The notes beneath the pieces were generated by a model, which worked only from the letters and a program-made list of their open reading frames with translations, did not search any database and was not told where the DNA came from. The translations under genes and the position numbers were made by a program. A stretch of 64,000 nt of DNA, taken from Catellatospora sp. IY07-71. GTDB taxonomy: Bacteria > Actinomycetota > Actinomycetes > Mycobacteriales > Micromonosporaceae. Positions within the stretch are counted from its first letter, which is position 1. Each line of letters starts with the position of its first letter. Positions 56,524 through 64,000 of the stretch are shown piece by piece. The stretch covers positions 1,417,501-1,481,500 of the forward strand of contig NZ_AP023360.1 in NCBI RefSeq assembly GCF_018326265.1, read 5' to 3'.

Positions 56524-57189
56524 TCACTCGGCGGAGTCGTCAGGGCCCGGTCGGGCCGTGAGCGGTGGTGCGGAATCTGTGCTGCGCGGTGCGGGCGGGC
56601 GCAGCTCGCCCTCGCTGCCGCGCGGTGGTGGGGTGCGGCCGGAGCGCTCGTTGGCGATGAGCTCCTCCAGCCAGCGGACCTCCCGGTCCGCGGCGTCCAG
56701 GCCGTGTCGCTGCAGCTCCAGGGTGTACGCGTCGAGCCGCTCGGCGGCGCGCTGCAGCACCTCCCGGAAGCCCTCCCGGCGTTCCTCCACCTTGCGGCGG
56801 CGGCCCTCCAGGATGCGCAGCCGGATGTCGACTTCGGTGCGGGAGAAGAAGGCGAAGTGCACGCCGAACGCGGCATCCTCGTACGCCTCCGGCCCGACCT
56901 GCGCCAGCAGGTCCTGGAACCGCTCCTTGCCCTCGGCCGTGATCTTGTAGACCACCCTGCCCCGGCGGCTGGTGAGCGGCGGCACGTCGGCGTCGTCGGC
57001 GGGGGTCTCCCCCGCCTCGGTGATCCAGCCGGCGGTTTGCAGCCGTCGCAGTGTGGGGTAGAGAGAGCCGTAGCTGATCGCCGCGCGGATCGCGCCCAGC
57101 TTGGTGCTGAGTTGCTTGCGCAGCTCATACCCATGCATCGGGGATTCATGCAGCAGGCCGAGGATGGCCAGATCGAGCACGTCGGCCAC
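56524..57189 (-). CDS. PadR-family transcriptional regulator
   Basis: 221 residues. The N-terminal winged helix is [21 protein letters not shown], then [20 protein letters not shown] and [15 protein letters not shown] long helical C-terminal domain (about 105-185) is typical of the PadR s1/Vir type and mediates dimerisation. The last 35 residues are disordered. It precedes ino1 and faces DUF5318-ponA; a strong palindromic operator lies in the divergent gap. It probably represses itself and ino1, perhaps also the divergent unit. Confidence 0.92.
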   Translation of the reverse strand: MADVLDLAILGLLHESPMHGYELRKQLSTKLGAIRAAISYGSLYPTLRRLQTAGWITEAGETPADDADVPPLTSRRGRVVYKITAEGKERFQDLLAQVGPEAYEDAAFGVHFAFFSRTEVDIRLRILEGRRRKVEERREGFREVLQRAAERLDAYTLELQRHGLDAADREVRWLEELIANERSGRTPPPRGSEGELRPPAPRSTDSAPPLTARPGPDDSAE

Positions 57190-57246
57190 CCCCTTCGTTC
57201 GGTCTCGCGGTGCGTCTGGCGGTCGGTTACCGGGTCGGTGGAGCGG

Positions 57247-57271
57247 ACGATGTATCGGCCCGATACATCGT
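57247..57271. promoter_or_regulatory. PadR operator candidate
   Basis: ACGATGTATCGG, one central base, then CCGATACATCGT: a perfect 12-base inverted repeat. Its core ATGTAT...ATACAT agrees with the ATGT/ACAT half-sites known for PadR regulators. It is 58 bases upstream of the padR start and about 146 bases before the divergent DUF5318 gene. Confidence 0.82.
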
Positions 57272-57417
57272 TACGTTAGAACGTCCGGACACGTCGAGGC
57301 AATACAGCGGTGCGTACGGTCACGCCATCTCAAGATCTCTGCGCGCTGGGCTCATGTGCTGGTCACGCTGTGTGACGGCGGTCGCGGCAGGGAGAAGTAG
57401 GAGTTACCCTGCTTTTC

Positions 57418-57897
57418 ATGCGCGCGCAGCAACGGATCACCGTGCCCTCAAACGGGGGGTCCACGGCGGGTGCCCCCCGCCGGAGCGGGTTCGTTGACTA
57501 CTCGCTGCAGCGGCAGGCGCTGCTGCGAGACGTTTACACGGGGAAGGTCGGCACGTCAGAGGTGTGCGACGCCTCCCCCTACCTGAAGAGCGCGGCACGG
57601 TTCCACGGTGAGGCCACCGAGCAGCGGTGCCCCATCTGCCGCCGTGAGTACATGATCAACGTGCACTACATCTACGGTGATCAGCTCAAGCAGTCCGCCG
57701 GGCAGGCGCGTTCGCGCGCGGAGCTGGCGGCGCTCGCCGACACGCTCGGTGAGTTTCAGGTGTACGTAGTCGAGGTGTGCCGCGGCTGCGATTGGAACCA
57801 CTTGGTGGAGCAGTACCTTCTGGGGCGCGCGCACAGGACGGCCCCCCAGCCGTCCGCGGCTGCCACCACCGCCACATCCCCGACCGGAACGGTGTGA
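57418..57897 (+). CDS. DUF5318 family protein
   Basis: 159 residues. Core motifs are DYSLQRQALLRDVYTGKVGT, EQRCPICRREYMINVHYIYG and YVVEVCRGCDWNHLVEQYLL, with two CxxC pairs that probably bind zinc. This is the DUF5318 family (position of M. tuberculosis Rv0049), always close to ponA. Function unknown. The ponA ATG starts three bases after its stop, so the two are cotranscribed. Confidence 0.88.
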   Translation: MRAQQRITVPSNGGSTAGAPRRSGFVDYSLQRQALLRDVYTGKVGTSEVCDASPYLKSAARFHGEATEQRCPICRREYMINVHYIYGDQLKQSAGQARSRAELAALADTLGEFQVYVVEVCRGCDWNHLVEQYLLGRAHRTAPQPSAAATTATSPTGTV

Positions 57898-57900
57898 CAG

Positions 57901-60795
57901 ATGACTTCGTACGGCGACCCTCACGCCGGCAACGGGTATGACGACGAGTATTACCGTCAGTCATACCAGCCCCCGGCGCAGAACTCGGGCCGCGCCTCGG
58001 TGCCATCCGATGACTACGGCTACGACTACTCGTCGAGCGCCCCGTCGGACTACGGGCAGCAGCCCTCCGGCAGCGGAGGCGGGTACGGCGGCCAGGGCGG
58101 CTACGGGCAGAGCGCGCCCGGCTACGACCAGGGCTACGGCGGCCAGGGCGGCTACGGCGACCAGGGGTACGGTCAGGCTCCGGTGAGCCCGTCGGTCAGC
58201 CCGGGCGTGGGCCGGGCCAGCGTGGGCTCGTCCGCGGGCCGCGCCTCGGTGGGCTCCGCGGCGGTCGGCTCGGCGGCCGTCGGCTCCGCAGCGGTGGGTG
58301 GAGCGGCGGGCCGGGCCACCGTCGGCGGCTCCGCGGGCCGCGCGACCGTGGGCGGTCCGGCGGGCCGGGCCGTGGTGCGCCCGCCCGGCCTGGAGGACGA
58401 GGACGACTCGCGCCCCGGCAGGGGCGGCGGCGCGGGCAAGACGGCGCCCGGCAAGAAGAGCAAGAAGGCGAAGGTGCGCAGCATCGTGCTCGCCTCGGTG
58501 GCGGTCACCGTGCTGCTCGCCGGCGGCGGCCTGATCGGCGGCACCTACTTCTACGACTCGGTGCCCGCGCCGGAGGACTTCAGCCAGAGCGAGAACACCT
58601 TCGTCCTCTCCTCGGACGGCAAGGAGATCGCCAAGCTCGGCGGCGAGAACCGCGAGATCGTCGCGATGTCCACCCTCTCCGACGAGGTGAAGGTGGCGCT
58701 GATCGCGGGCGAGGACAAGAACTTCTTCGAGCACGACGGCATCGACCTGTGGGGCATCGCCCGCGCCGCGTGGAACAACCTCACCGGCGGCGAGACCCAG
58801 GGCGCCTCGACCATCACCCAGCAGTACGCGCGTAACGCCGCCAAGGACCTCGAGGTGACCTACGCCCGCAAGCTGCGCGAGGCGGTCATGGCGCGCCGGC
58901 TGGAGCAGGAGCACAGCAAGGACGAGATCCTCGGGTACTACGTCAACACGGTCTGGTTCGGCCGCGGCTCCAACGGCGTCGGCGCCGCCGCGAAGGCGTA
59001 CTTCGGCATTACCGCCGACAAGCTGACGGTCGAGCAGGCCGCGGTGCTCGGCGCGGTGCTCAAGCAGCCCGAGCCGAACGAGGCCGACGGCACCAAGGGC
59101 TTCGACCCGCACTTCAACCCCGAGGCCAACAAGGAACGCTGGAACTACGTCCTGAACAACATGGTCGAGATGGGCCGGCTGGACAAGGCCAAGCGCGACG
59201 CCATGGAGTACCCGGCCGTGGCGAAGTACACGGCGAAGTCCGGCGAGACCGGCGTCCAGGGCACCGGCACCGGCTTCGTGATCCAGAAGTACGTGGACCG
59301 CGAGCTGGCCGCCTGGGGCATCACCGACTGGCGCAACAAGGGCTACCGGATCACCACCACGATCAACCTCAAGGCCCAGCAGGCACTGGAGGCGCAGCTC
59401 TTCCGCACGTTCGAGTGGAAGGAGACCTGCACCGGTGAGGGCGACAAGAAGAAGTGCACCAACGACGTGGTCAAGGCGATCGACCGCAAGGGCACGCTGA
59501 TCAACGGCTACCCCAAGAACGTGATCGCGGCCGGTGTGGCGATCGACCCGAAGACGGGCCGGGTGATGGCCTACTACGGTGGCGCCGACGGCACCGGCAT
59601 CGACTACGCCGGCAAGATCAATGAGGGCACCGAGTGGGAGGACGGCGGTCACCCCGCGGCCTCGTCGTTCAAGATCTACACGTTGGCGGCGGCGGTCGAG
59701 AACGGCATCTCCATCAAGTCGACCTGGGACCCCACGCCGCTGACCGCGAAGAACTGCAAGAAGTACGACACCTGCGGCCTGGCCCCGGTGCAGAACTCGG
59801 GCCGTGACCCGGGCGACCTCAAGTGCGGCACCAACTGCACCCTGGAAGAGGTCACCCGGCTCTCGCTGAACGTGCCGTTCTTCAAGATCGCGAAGAAGCT
59901 CGGCGCGAACAAGGTCCTGGAGATGGCCAGGGCGGCCGGTGTCCGCACCATGTGGTCGACCGACGACGGCAAGGCGCGTGACCTCACCAAGCCCGGCGTC
60001 ATCAAGGGGGCCCGCGACCCGTTCGACTACCAGGTGGCCTTCGGTCAGTACCCGATCACGGTGCTGGACCACGCCTCCGGCATGGCGACCTTCGCCAACC
60101 GCGGCATCTACAACAAGCCGCACTTCGTGATCAAGGTCGAGAAGAAGAACACGAAGACCGGCAAGTACGAGATCGTGCCGAACACGGGCGAGAAGCTGAA
60201 GGGCCAGCGGACGATCCGGCAGGAGGTGGCCGACGAGGTCACCGGCGTGCTCAAGCAGATGCCGCGCAGCTACGGCCACTCGCTCGACAACGGCCGCGAG
60301 GCCGCCGCGAAGACCGGCACCTGGGAGAGCCTGGTCAAGAAGGGCGCCAACTCCAACGTCTGGACCGTCGGCTACACGCCGCAGATCGCCACGGCGATCT
60401 GGGTCGGCAACGTCAAGAACGCCTCCGACCCGATCTACAAGAAGGGCGGCGCCCGCTCGGGGAACATCACCAGCTCCGGCCTGCCCGGCGACATCTGGGA
60501 AAAGTTCATGAACGCGGCGCACTCCGGCATGAAGAAGGAGTCGCTGCCCGACGGCACCGGTGGCAACATCGGTGAGGTCGAGGGCGTGGGCGACGGCGTC
60601 ATCCCGAGCCCGTCCTTCGACCTCGGCCAGTGCATCTTCAACCCGAACCAGCCGGGCTGCCCCGGGTACGACCCGAACAACCCCGGAAACCCGAACAACC
60701 CTGGGAACCCGGGTAATCCGGATAACTCACCGGCACCGACCCCGACCCCGACCCGATCATGCGGCGGCTTCGGAAAGCCGTGTACCGGCAACTGA
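57901..60795 (+). CDS. ponA: Class A penicillin-binding protein (bifunctional)
   Basis: 964 residues. The cytoplasmic N-terminal 195 residues are low-complexity, with Gly/Tyr/Gln repeats (YGGQGGYG) and Ser/Ala/Val repeats. A transmembrane helix lies at about 198-222. The glycosyltransferase-51 domain has EDKNFFEHDGIDLWGIARA (catalytic Glu) and GASTITQQYARNA. The transpeptidase domain has HPAASSFKIYTLA (SxxK), RLSLNVPFFKIA (SxN) and AAKTGTWES (KTG). The tail repeats NPNNPGNP and ends PAPTPTPTR. It polymerises and cross-links peptidoglycan. Cotranscribed with DUF5318 and closed by a strong terminator. Confidence 0.96.
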   Translation: MTSYGDPHAGNGYDDEYYRQSYQPPAQNSGRASVPSDDYGYDYSSSAPSDYGQQPSGSGGGYGGQGGYGQSAPGYDQGYGGQGGYGDQGYGQAPVSPSVSPGVGRASVGSSAGRASVGSAAVGSAAVGSAAVGGAAGRATVGGSAGRATVGGPAGRAVVRPPGLEDEDDSRPGRGGGAGKTAPGKKSKKAKVRSIVLASVAVTVLLAGGGLIGGTYFYDSVPAPEDFSQSENTFVLSSDGKEIAKLGGENREIVAMSTLSDEVKVALIAGEDKNFFEHDGIDLWGIARAAWNNLTGGETQGASTITQQYARNAAKDLEVTYARKLREAVMARRLEQEHSKDEILGYYVNTVWFGRGSNGVGAAAKAYFGITADKLTVEQAAVLGAVLKQPEPNEADGTKGFDPHFNPEANKERWNYVLNNMVEMGRLDKAKRDAMEYPAVAKYTAKSGETGVQGTGTGFVIQKYVDRELAAWGITDWRNKGYRITTTINLKAQQALEAQLFRTFEWKETCTGEGDKKKCTNDVVKAIDRKGTLINGYPKNVIAAGVAIDPKTGRVMAYYGGADGTGIDYAGKINEGTEWEDGGHPAASSFKIYTLAAAVENGISIKSTWDPTPLTAKNCKKYDTCGLAPVQNSGRDPGDLKCGTNCTLEEVTRLSLNVPFFKIAKKLGANKVLEMARAAGVRTMWSTDDGKARDLTKPGVIKGARDPFDYQVAFGQYPITVLDHASGMATFANRGIYNKPHFVIKVEKKNTKTGKYEIVPNTGEKLKGQRTIRQEVADEVTGVLKQMPRSYGHSLDNGREAAAKTGTWESLVKKGANSNVWTVGYTPQIATAIWVGNVKNASDPIYKKGGARSGNITSSGLPGDIWEKFMNAAHSGMKKESLPDGTGGNIGEVEGVGDGVIPSPSFDLGQCIFNPNQPGCPGYDPNNPGNPNNPGNPGNPDNSPAPTPTPTRSCGGFGKPCTGN

Positions 60796-60802
60796 CAGCG
60801 CA

Positions 60803-60840
60803 TAGAAGAGGGGCCTCCCACGTGGGAGGCCCCTCTTCTA
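60803..60840. terminator. Perfect palindromic terminator of ponA
   Basis: Bases 60803-60840 are a 38-base perfect palindrome; each arm reads TAGAAGAGGGGCCTCCCAC. It lies eight bases after the ponA stop and would also work for transcription in the other direction. Confidence 0.9.
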
Positions 60841-60906
60841 TATGTGGCAGGGCGGGAACGTGCGCCATGCTGCATTACCGGGTTTTCTGAGGCAGGATGT
60901 CGGGCT

Positions 60907-62391
60907 ATGAGTGATGTTCGTGAGCACGTGGTGTCGCCTGCCCGCGAGGACGGGTTCGTCCGCGGGCTGAGCGAGGCGATCGGCGGACCCCGCGGCGAGC
61001 ACGCCGTGCCGGAGACCCCGTCGCGGGGTGGGCGCTTCTGGACCGCCGCGCGGATCGTGCTCGCGCTCACCTGCCTGATGCTGGCGCTGCACTGGGTGCA
61101 GAAGTCCCCCTGCCGCGACGGTGCCTGGGCGGACTACAAGCAGTACACCCACTTCTGCTACACCGACGTGCTGGCGCTGTACTACGCCGAGCACCTCAAC
61201 GAGGGCGCCGTGCCCTACGTCGACTTCCCGGTGGAGTACCCGGTGCTGACCGGCGCCTTCATGGGCGCCCTGGGCCTGCCGGTGCACGCGCTCGGGGAGA
61301 AGAACCCGGCGATCAACCAGGCGCAGCTGTTCTACGACGCGAACGCGTTCGTGCTGGGCCTGTTCGCGCTCGCCACGGTCGCGATGATCATCTCGATGCG
61401 GCGGCGCAGACCCTGGGACGCGGCGCTGTTCGCGCTGTCCCCCGTAATGCTGGTGACCGCCACGGTGAACTGGGACCTGCTGGCCATCGTGCTGGCGGTC
61501 GCCGGGCTGTGGCTGTGGGGCAGGCGCTATCCGGTGGCCGCCGGGGTGCTGCTGGGCCTGGGCATGGCCGCCAAACTCTGGCCGGGCTTCCTGTTCCTGC
61601 CGATCCTGATCCTGGGCCTGCGCTCGCGCAAGTACGCCCCGATGCTGACCTCGATCGCGGCCGGCGCCGCCGCCTGGCTGGCCGTCAACGTGCCGGTCAT
61701 GATGATCAACTTCGAGAACTGGCGGCGCTTCCTCGACCTCAACTCCGAGCGCATCATCGACTGGGGCACGTCCTGGTACGTCGCCCGGCACTTCGACCCG
61801 TTCGGCCTGCAGCTGTGGAACGACGTGCCGACGGTCACCAACCTGTCGCTCGGGGTCTTCGCCCTCTGCTGCGTGGGGCTGGTGATCCTGGGCCTGCGGG
61901 TGAATACCCCGCCGCGCCTGGCCCAGCTCGCCTTCCTGGTGGTGGCGCTGTTCCTGATCACCAACAAGGTGTGGTCGCAGCAGTTCACGCTGTGGCTGCT
62001 GCCGCTGCTGGTGCTGGCCCGGCCCAAGTGGGGCGCGTTCCTGGCCTGGCAGCTCGCGGAGATCTGCTATTTCGTCGCGTTCTACGGCGAGCTGATGGGC
62101 GCGTCCGGCAAGTCGGTGTTCCCGGAGGGCGTGTTCGTCTTCGCCTCGCTGCTGCGCCTCGGCACCGTGATCGCGCTGGTCGTGCTGGTGATCCGGGACA
62201 TCCTGCGGCCCGGGCAGGACGCGGTGCGCCAGGCCTATCCCGAGGTCAGCGACCCGGACGGCGGCCCGTTCAGCCGCCTGCTGCCCAGCGGGCCGCTGCC
62301 CGTGCACAAGACGGACGGCCCGCTCCTCGATGGGAACGGGCCGTCCACGGAGTTCACCCCGGATCGTCCGGCAGCGGTCAGTTCAGTGTGA
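60907..62391 (+). CDS. Polyprenyl-phosphate-sugar-type membrane glycosyltransferase (GT87-like)
   Basis: 494 residues from ATG 60907. About 9-11 hydrophobic segments follow a 45-residue cytoplasmic start. The first outer loop holds FCYTDVLALYYAEHLNEGAV and PYVDFPVEYPVLTGAFMG, with acidic residues as in GT-C glycosyltransferases. It corresponds in position to M. tuberculosis Rv0051, downstream of ponA1, and resembles the GT87/DUF2029 group that uses polyprenyl-phosphate sugars. Acceptor unknown. Its last 14 bases overlap the convergent next gene. Confidence 0.83.
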   Translation: MSDVREHVVSPAREDGFVRGLSEAIGGPRGEHAVPETPSRGGRFWTAARIVLALTCLMLALHWVQKSPCRDGAWADYKQYTHFCYTDVLALYYAEHLNEGAVPYVDFPVEYPVLTGAFMGALGLPVHALGEKNPAINQAQLFYDANAFVLGLFALATVAMIISMRRRRPWDAALFALSPVMLVTATVNWDLLAIVLAVAGLWLWGRRYPVAAGVLLGLGMAAKLWPGFLFLPILILGLRSRKYAPMLTSIAAGAAAWLAVNVPVMMINFENWRRFLDLNSERIIDWGTSWYVARHFDPFGLQLWNDVPTVTNLSLGVFALCCVGLVILGLRVNTPPRLAQLAFLVVALFLITNKVWSQQFTLWLLPLLVLARPKWGAFLAWQLAEICYFVAFYGELMGASGKSVFPEGVFVFASLLRLGTVIALVVLVIRDILRPGQDAVRQAYPEVSDPDGGPFSRLLPSGPLPVHKTDGPLLDGNGPSTEFTPDRPAAVSSV

Positions 62392-64000
62392 ACACCACGG
62401 CGTCCTGGGCCTCGGTGCGCTGCAGGCCCAGGCCGTCGGCGGGCGCGGTCAGCGCCGCCTCGTACGGCGTGCCCTTGACCTCCTCGCGGAGCACCAGCAC
62501 CGTCTTCACGCCCAGCGTGCGCAGCCGGTCCACGCTCGCCTGATCCGGGAACGTCTTGCACAACTCCCGGATCTCGCCGAGCGTGGCCGGCGTGAAGCCG
62601 CTGTTGCCGTTGACGATCGGGGTCATCCGGTCCGTCGACCAGACCATGACCTTCATATCCATCAGCGGGTCGCTGGGCAGCACCAGCATGGGCCCCTGGG
62701 CGGTCGCCATCGAGGCGGGCTGCAGCGGCACCACCGGGTGCTCGGTGACGTTCAGGCCCTCCATCAGCACCAGCACCACCGGGATGAGGGTGGCCAGCCG
62801 GAGCAGCGGGTGCGGCCGGGAGGGCACCCGGTCCACCGAGACCGTCCGGGCCTGCTCCACGAACGCGGTCACCGCGCCCGCGGCCAGGATCGCCAGCAGC
62901 AGCGTGGTCCAGATGACCAGGCGGCCCGGGGTCCGGATGCCGCTCCAGCCGGGCAGGATGTCGTACAGCGTCATGTAGCCGGGGCGGCCGCCGAAGAACT
63001 TGGTGCCCATGGCCAGCACGATGGTCAGCACCACGCCGCCGAACAGCAGCAGGCGCGGGCGCAGCTTCCACACCGACATGACCAGGCCGGCGAAGGCCAG
63101 GCCGTAGAGCACGAAGCCCGGCAGTAGGCTGGTCTCGCCCGCCGCCCAGCCCAGCGACTCGCGGGCGCCGGTGTGCGCCTCGCCCCACGGCATCGACTGG
63201 GCCGGGCTGGTGAAGAAGCCGAGCAGCGGCGGCGAGTACCAGCCCACCTCGACGTCCGAGCGCTCCGCGTACGGGTGCAGCTCGATGACCTTGAAGTAGG
63301 CCAGCGCCATCAGCCCGCCGACCGCCGCGAAGATCAGGCCGCCGACGGCGTCGAAGGACAGCAGCTTCCAGCCGAACGGCTTGGGCTCGCTCCAGATCCA
63401 CTTCCGGTGGATCAGGTACGACACCAGGCACACCAGCACGATGGTGGCCAGCACGTACGCGAACGGCAGGCCGATGCCGAAGCCGAGGCTGATCTGCCAG
63501 CCCGCCACCAGCCAGCCGGCCAGCGCCCAGCCGGGCCTGCGCTTGTCCGGCTGGTAGCCGTGGCGCAGCGAGTAGCCGTGACCACGCGCGAGCATGGCCA
63601 GCGCGAGCGCGATGCCGCCGACCGACATCACGTGCATGTGCCCGGCCTGCGCCAGCCGCCACGGCGCGTACGCGAACGCGGCGCCCGCCACGGCCGCGCC
63701 GGTCTTGCCCGAGCCGAGCTGGCGGACCAGCACGTACGCGCCGAAGAAGGCGAGCGCGTGCAGCAGGACGTACATCACGTTGTAGCGGATCAGCGCCGCT
63801 TCCAGGCCGGTGCCGAACAGGCCGGCCGGGGCGTACCCGAGCAGGGTGTCGGAGAAGGCGAAGCTGTACTTCTCCGGGTAGAAGCTGTTCGAGTGCCACA
63901 GCTGGGACCAGTCGGTCTTCAGCACGTGCCCCGACCACGCCATCTGCCATGCCTGCAGCGTCGGGTCGCCGGTGTCCTGCGGGATGGTGTAGGCCGGGTA
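62378..64000 (-). CDS. Polytopic membrane protein, 5' end beyond the window
   Basis: The frame is open from 62378 to base 64000 (540 residues visible), reading YPAYTIPQDTGDPTLQAWQM at the window edge, so the start is outside. Eleven or more hydrophobic segments and an exposed first loop (WSQLWHSNSFYPEKYSFAFS) suggest a GT-C/YfhO-like membrane glycosyltransferase or a related membrane protein. The last 110 residues (PLMDMKVMVWSTDRMTPIVN and on) form a soluble domain. Substrate unknown. Confidence 0.72.
   Translation of the reverse strand, partial: YPAYTIPQDTGDPTLQAWQMAWSGHVLKTDWSQLWHSNSFYPEKYSFAFSDTLLGYAPAGLFGTGLEAALIRYNVMYVLLHALAFFGAYVLVRQLGSGKTGAAVAGAAFAYAPWRLAQAGHMHVMSVGGIALALAMLARGHGYSLRHGYQPDKRRPGWALAGWLVAGWQISLGFGIGLPFAYVLATIVLVCLVSYLIHRKWIWSEPKPFGWKLLSFDAVGGLIFAAVGGLMALAYFKVIELHPYAERSDVEVGWYSPPLLGFFTSPAQSMPWGEAHTGARESLGWAAGETSLLPGFVLYGLAFAGLVMSVWKLRPRLLLFGGVVLTIVLAMGTKFFGGRPGYMTLYDILPGWSGIRTPGRLVIWTTLLLAILAAGAVTAFVEQARTVSVDRVPSRPHPLLRLATLIPVVLVLMEGLNVTEHPVVPLQPASMATAQGPMLVLPSDPLMDMKVMVWSTDRMTPIVNGNSGFTPATLGEIRELCKTFPDQASVDRLRTLGVKTVLVLREEVKGTPYEAALTAPADGLGLQRTEAQDAVVFTLN

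Overview
The window is a high-GC actinobacterial chromosome segment around the replication origin. Gene content and order match the conserved actinobacterial core: gyrA-gyrB, recF-gnd-dnaN, oriC, dnaA, rpmH-rnpA-yidD-yidC-jag-rsmG-parA-parB, a cwlM/trxA/trxB/sigM/murJ/pcnA block, and an ino1-padR-DUF5318-ponA block. I infer a member of the Micromonosporaceae from gene style and repeat content; no ribosomal RNA is present to confirm this.

Left part (1-5.4 kb). A truncated FAD oxidase and a secreted protein are followed by a scarred integration site. It holds two C-terminal fossils of tyrosine recombinases (2249-2332 and 4923-5099), a two-membrane-segment protein of the TRADD-N-associated type, and a relict element bounded by a 41-base duplication of the 3' half of tRNA-Ala (3321-3361 and 5101-5141). 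Inside that element are a 130-nt tRNA-like structure and two small unknown genes. Intact tRNA-Ala and tRNA-Ile genes flank a 42-residue DLW-39-type protein.

Replication core (5.7-25.6 kb). Genes left of oriC read leftward (DUF3566 protein, gyrA, gyrB, DUF721/DciA-like, recF, gnd, dnaN, dnaA). Genes right of the dnaA promoter region read rightward (rpmH to parB). oriC lies between dnaN and dnaA and carries about 20 DnaA-box-like sites. Further boxes lie upstream of dnaA and between gyrB and gyrA.

Centromere-like gap (25.6-34.0 kb). After the parB terminator there are about 8.4 kb in which I find no credible gene. This stretch contains six copies of the ParB-binding site parS (core GTTTCACGTGAAAC), several tandem-repeat patches and, at its far end, a cluster of DnaA-box-like sites interleaved with the last two parS sites. 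A seventh parS lies inside parA. This is the most unusual feature of the window.

Right part (34-64 kb). An HIT-like protein, a D-Ala-D-Ala ligase-like ATP-grasp protein, an aminotransferase and a GNAT protein lead into DUF2786-cwlM and an operon of pseudokinase-sigM-anti-sigma-trxB-trxA. The pseudokinase corresponds to the C-terminal half of mycobacterial MviN; here it is separated from murJ/mviN by an oppositely oriented HerA-like ATPase gene. After pcnA come an MFS exporter, a flotillin/NfeD pair, two tandem DUF6584 proteins, ino1 with its PadR neighbour and a clear palindromic operator, DUF5318, a class A penicillin-binding protein, a GT87-type membrane glycosyltransferase, and a membrane protein cut by the window end.

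Two families of palindromic intergenic repeats (65-base, three copies; 81-base, two copies) are scattered through the window. All coordinates and motif matches were read by eye; no database search was run.
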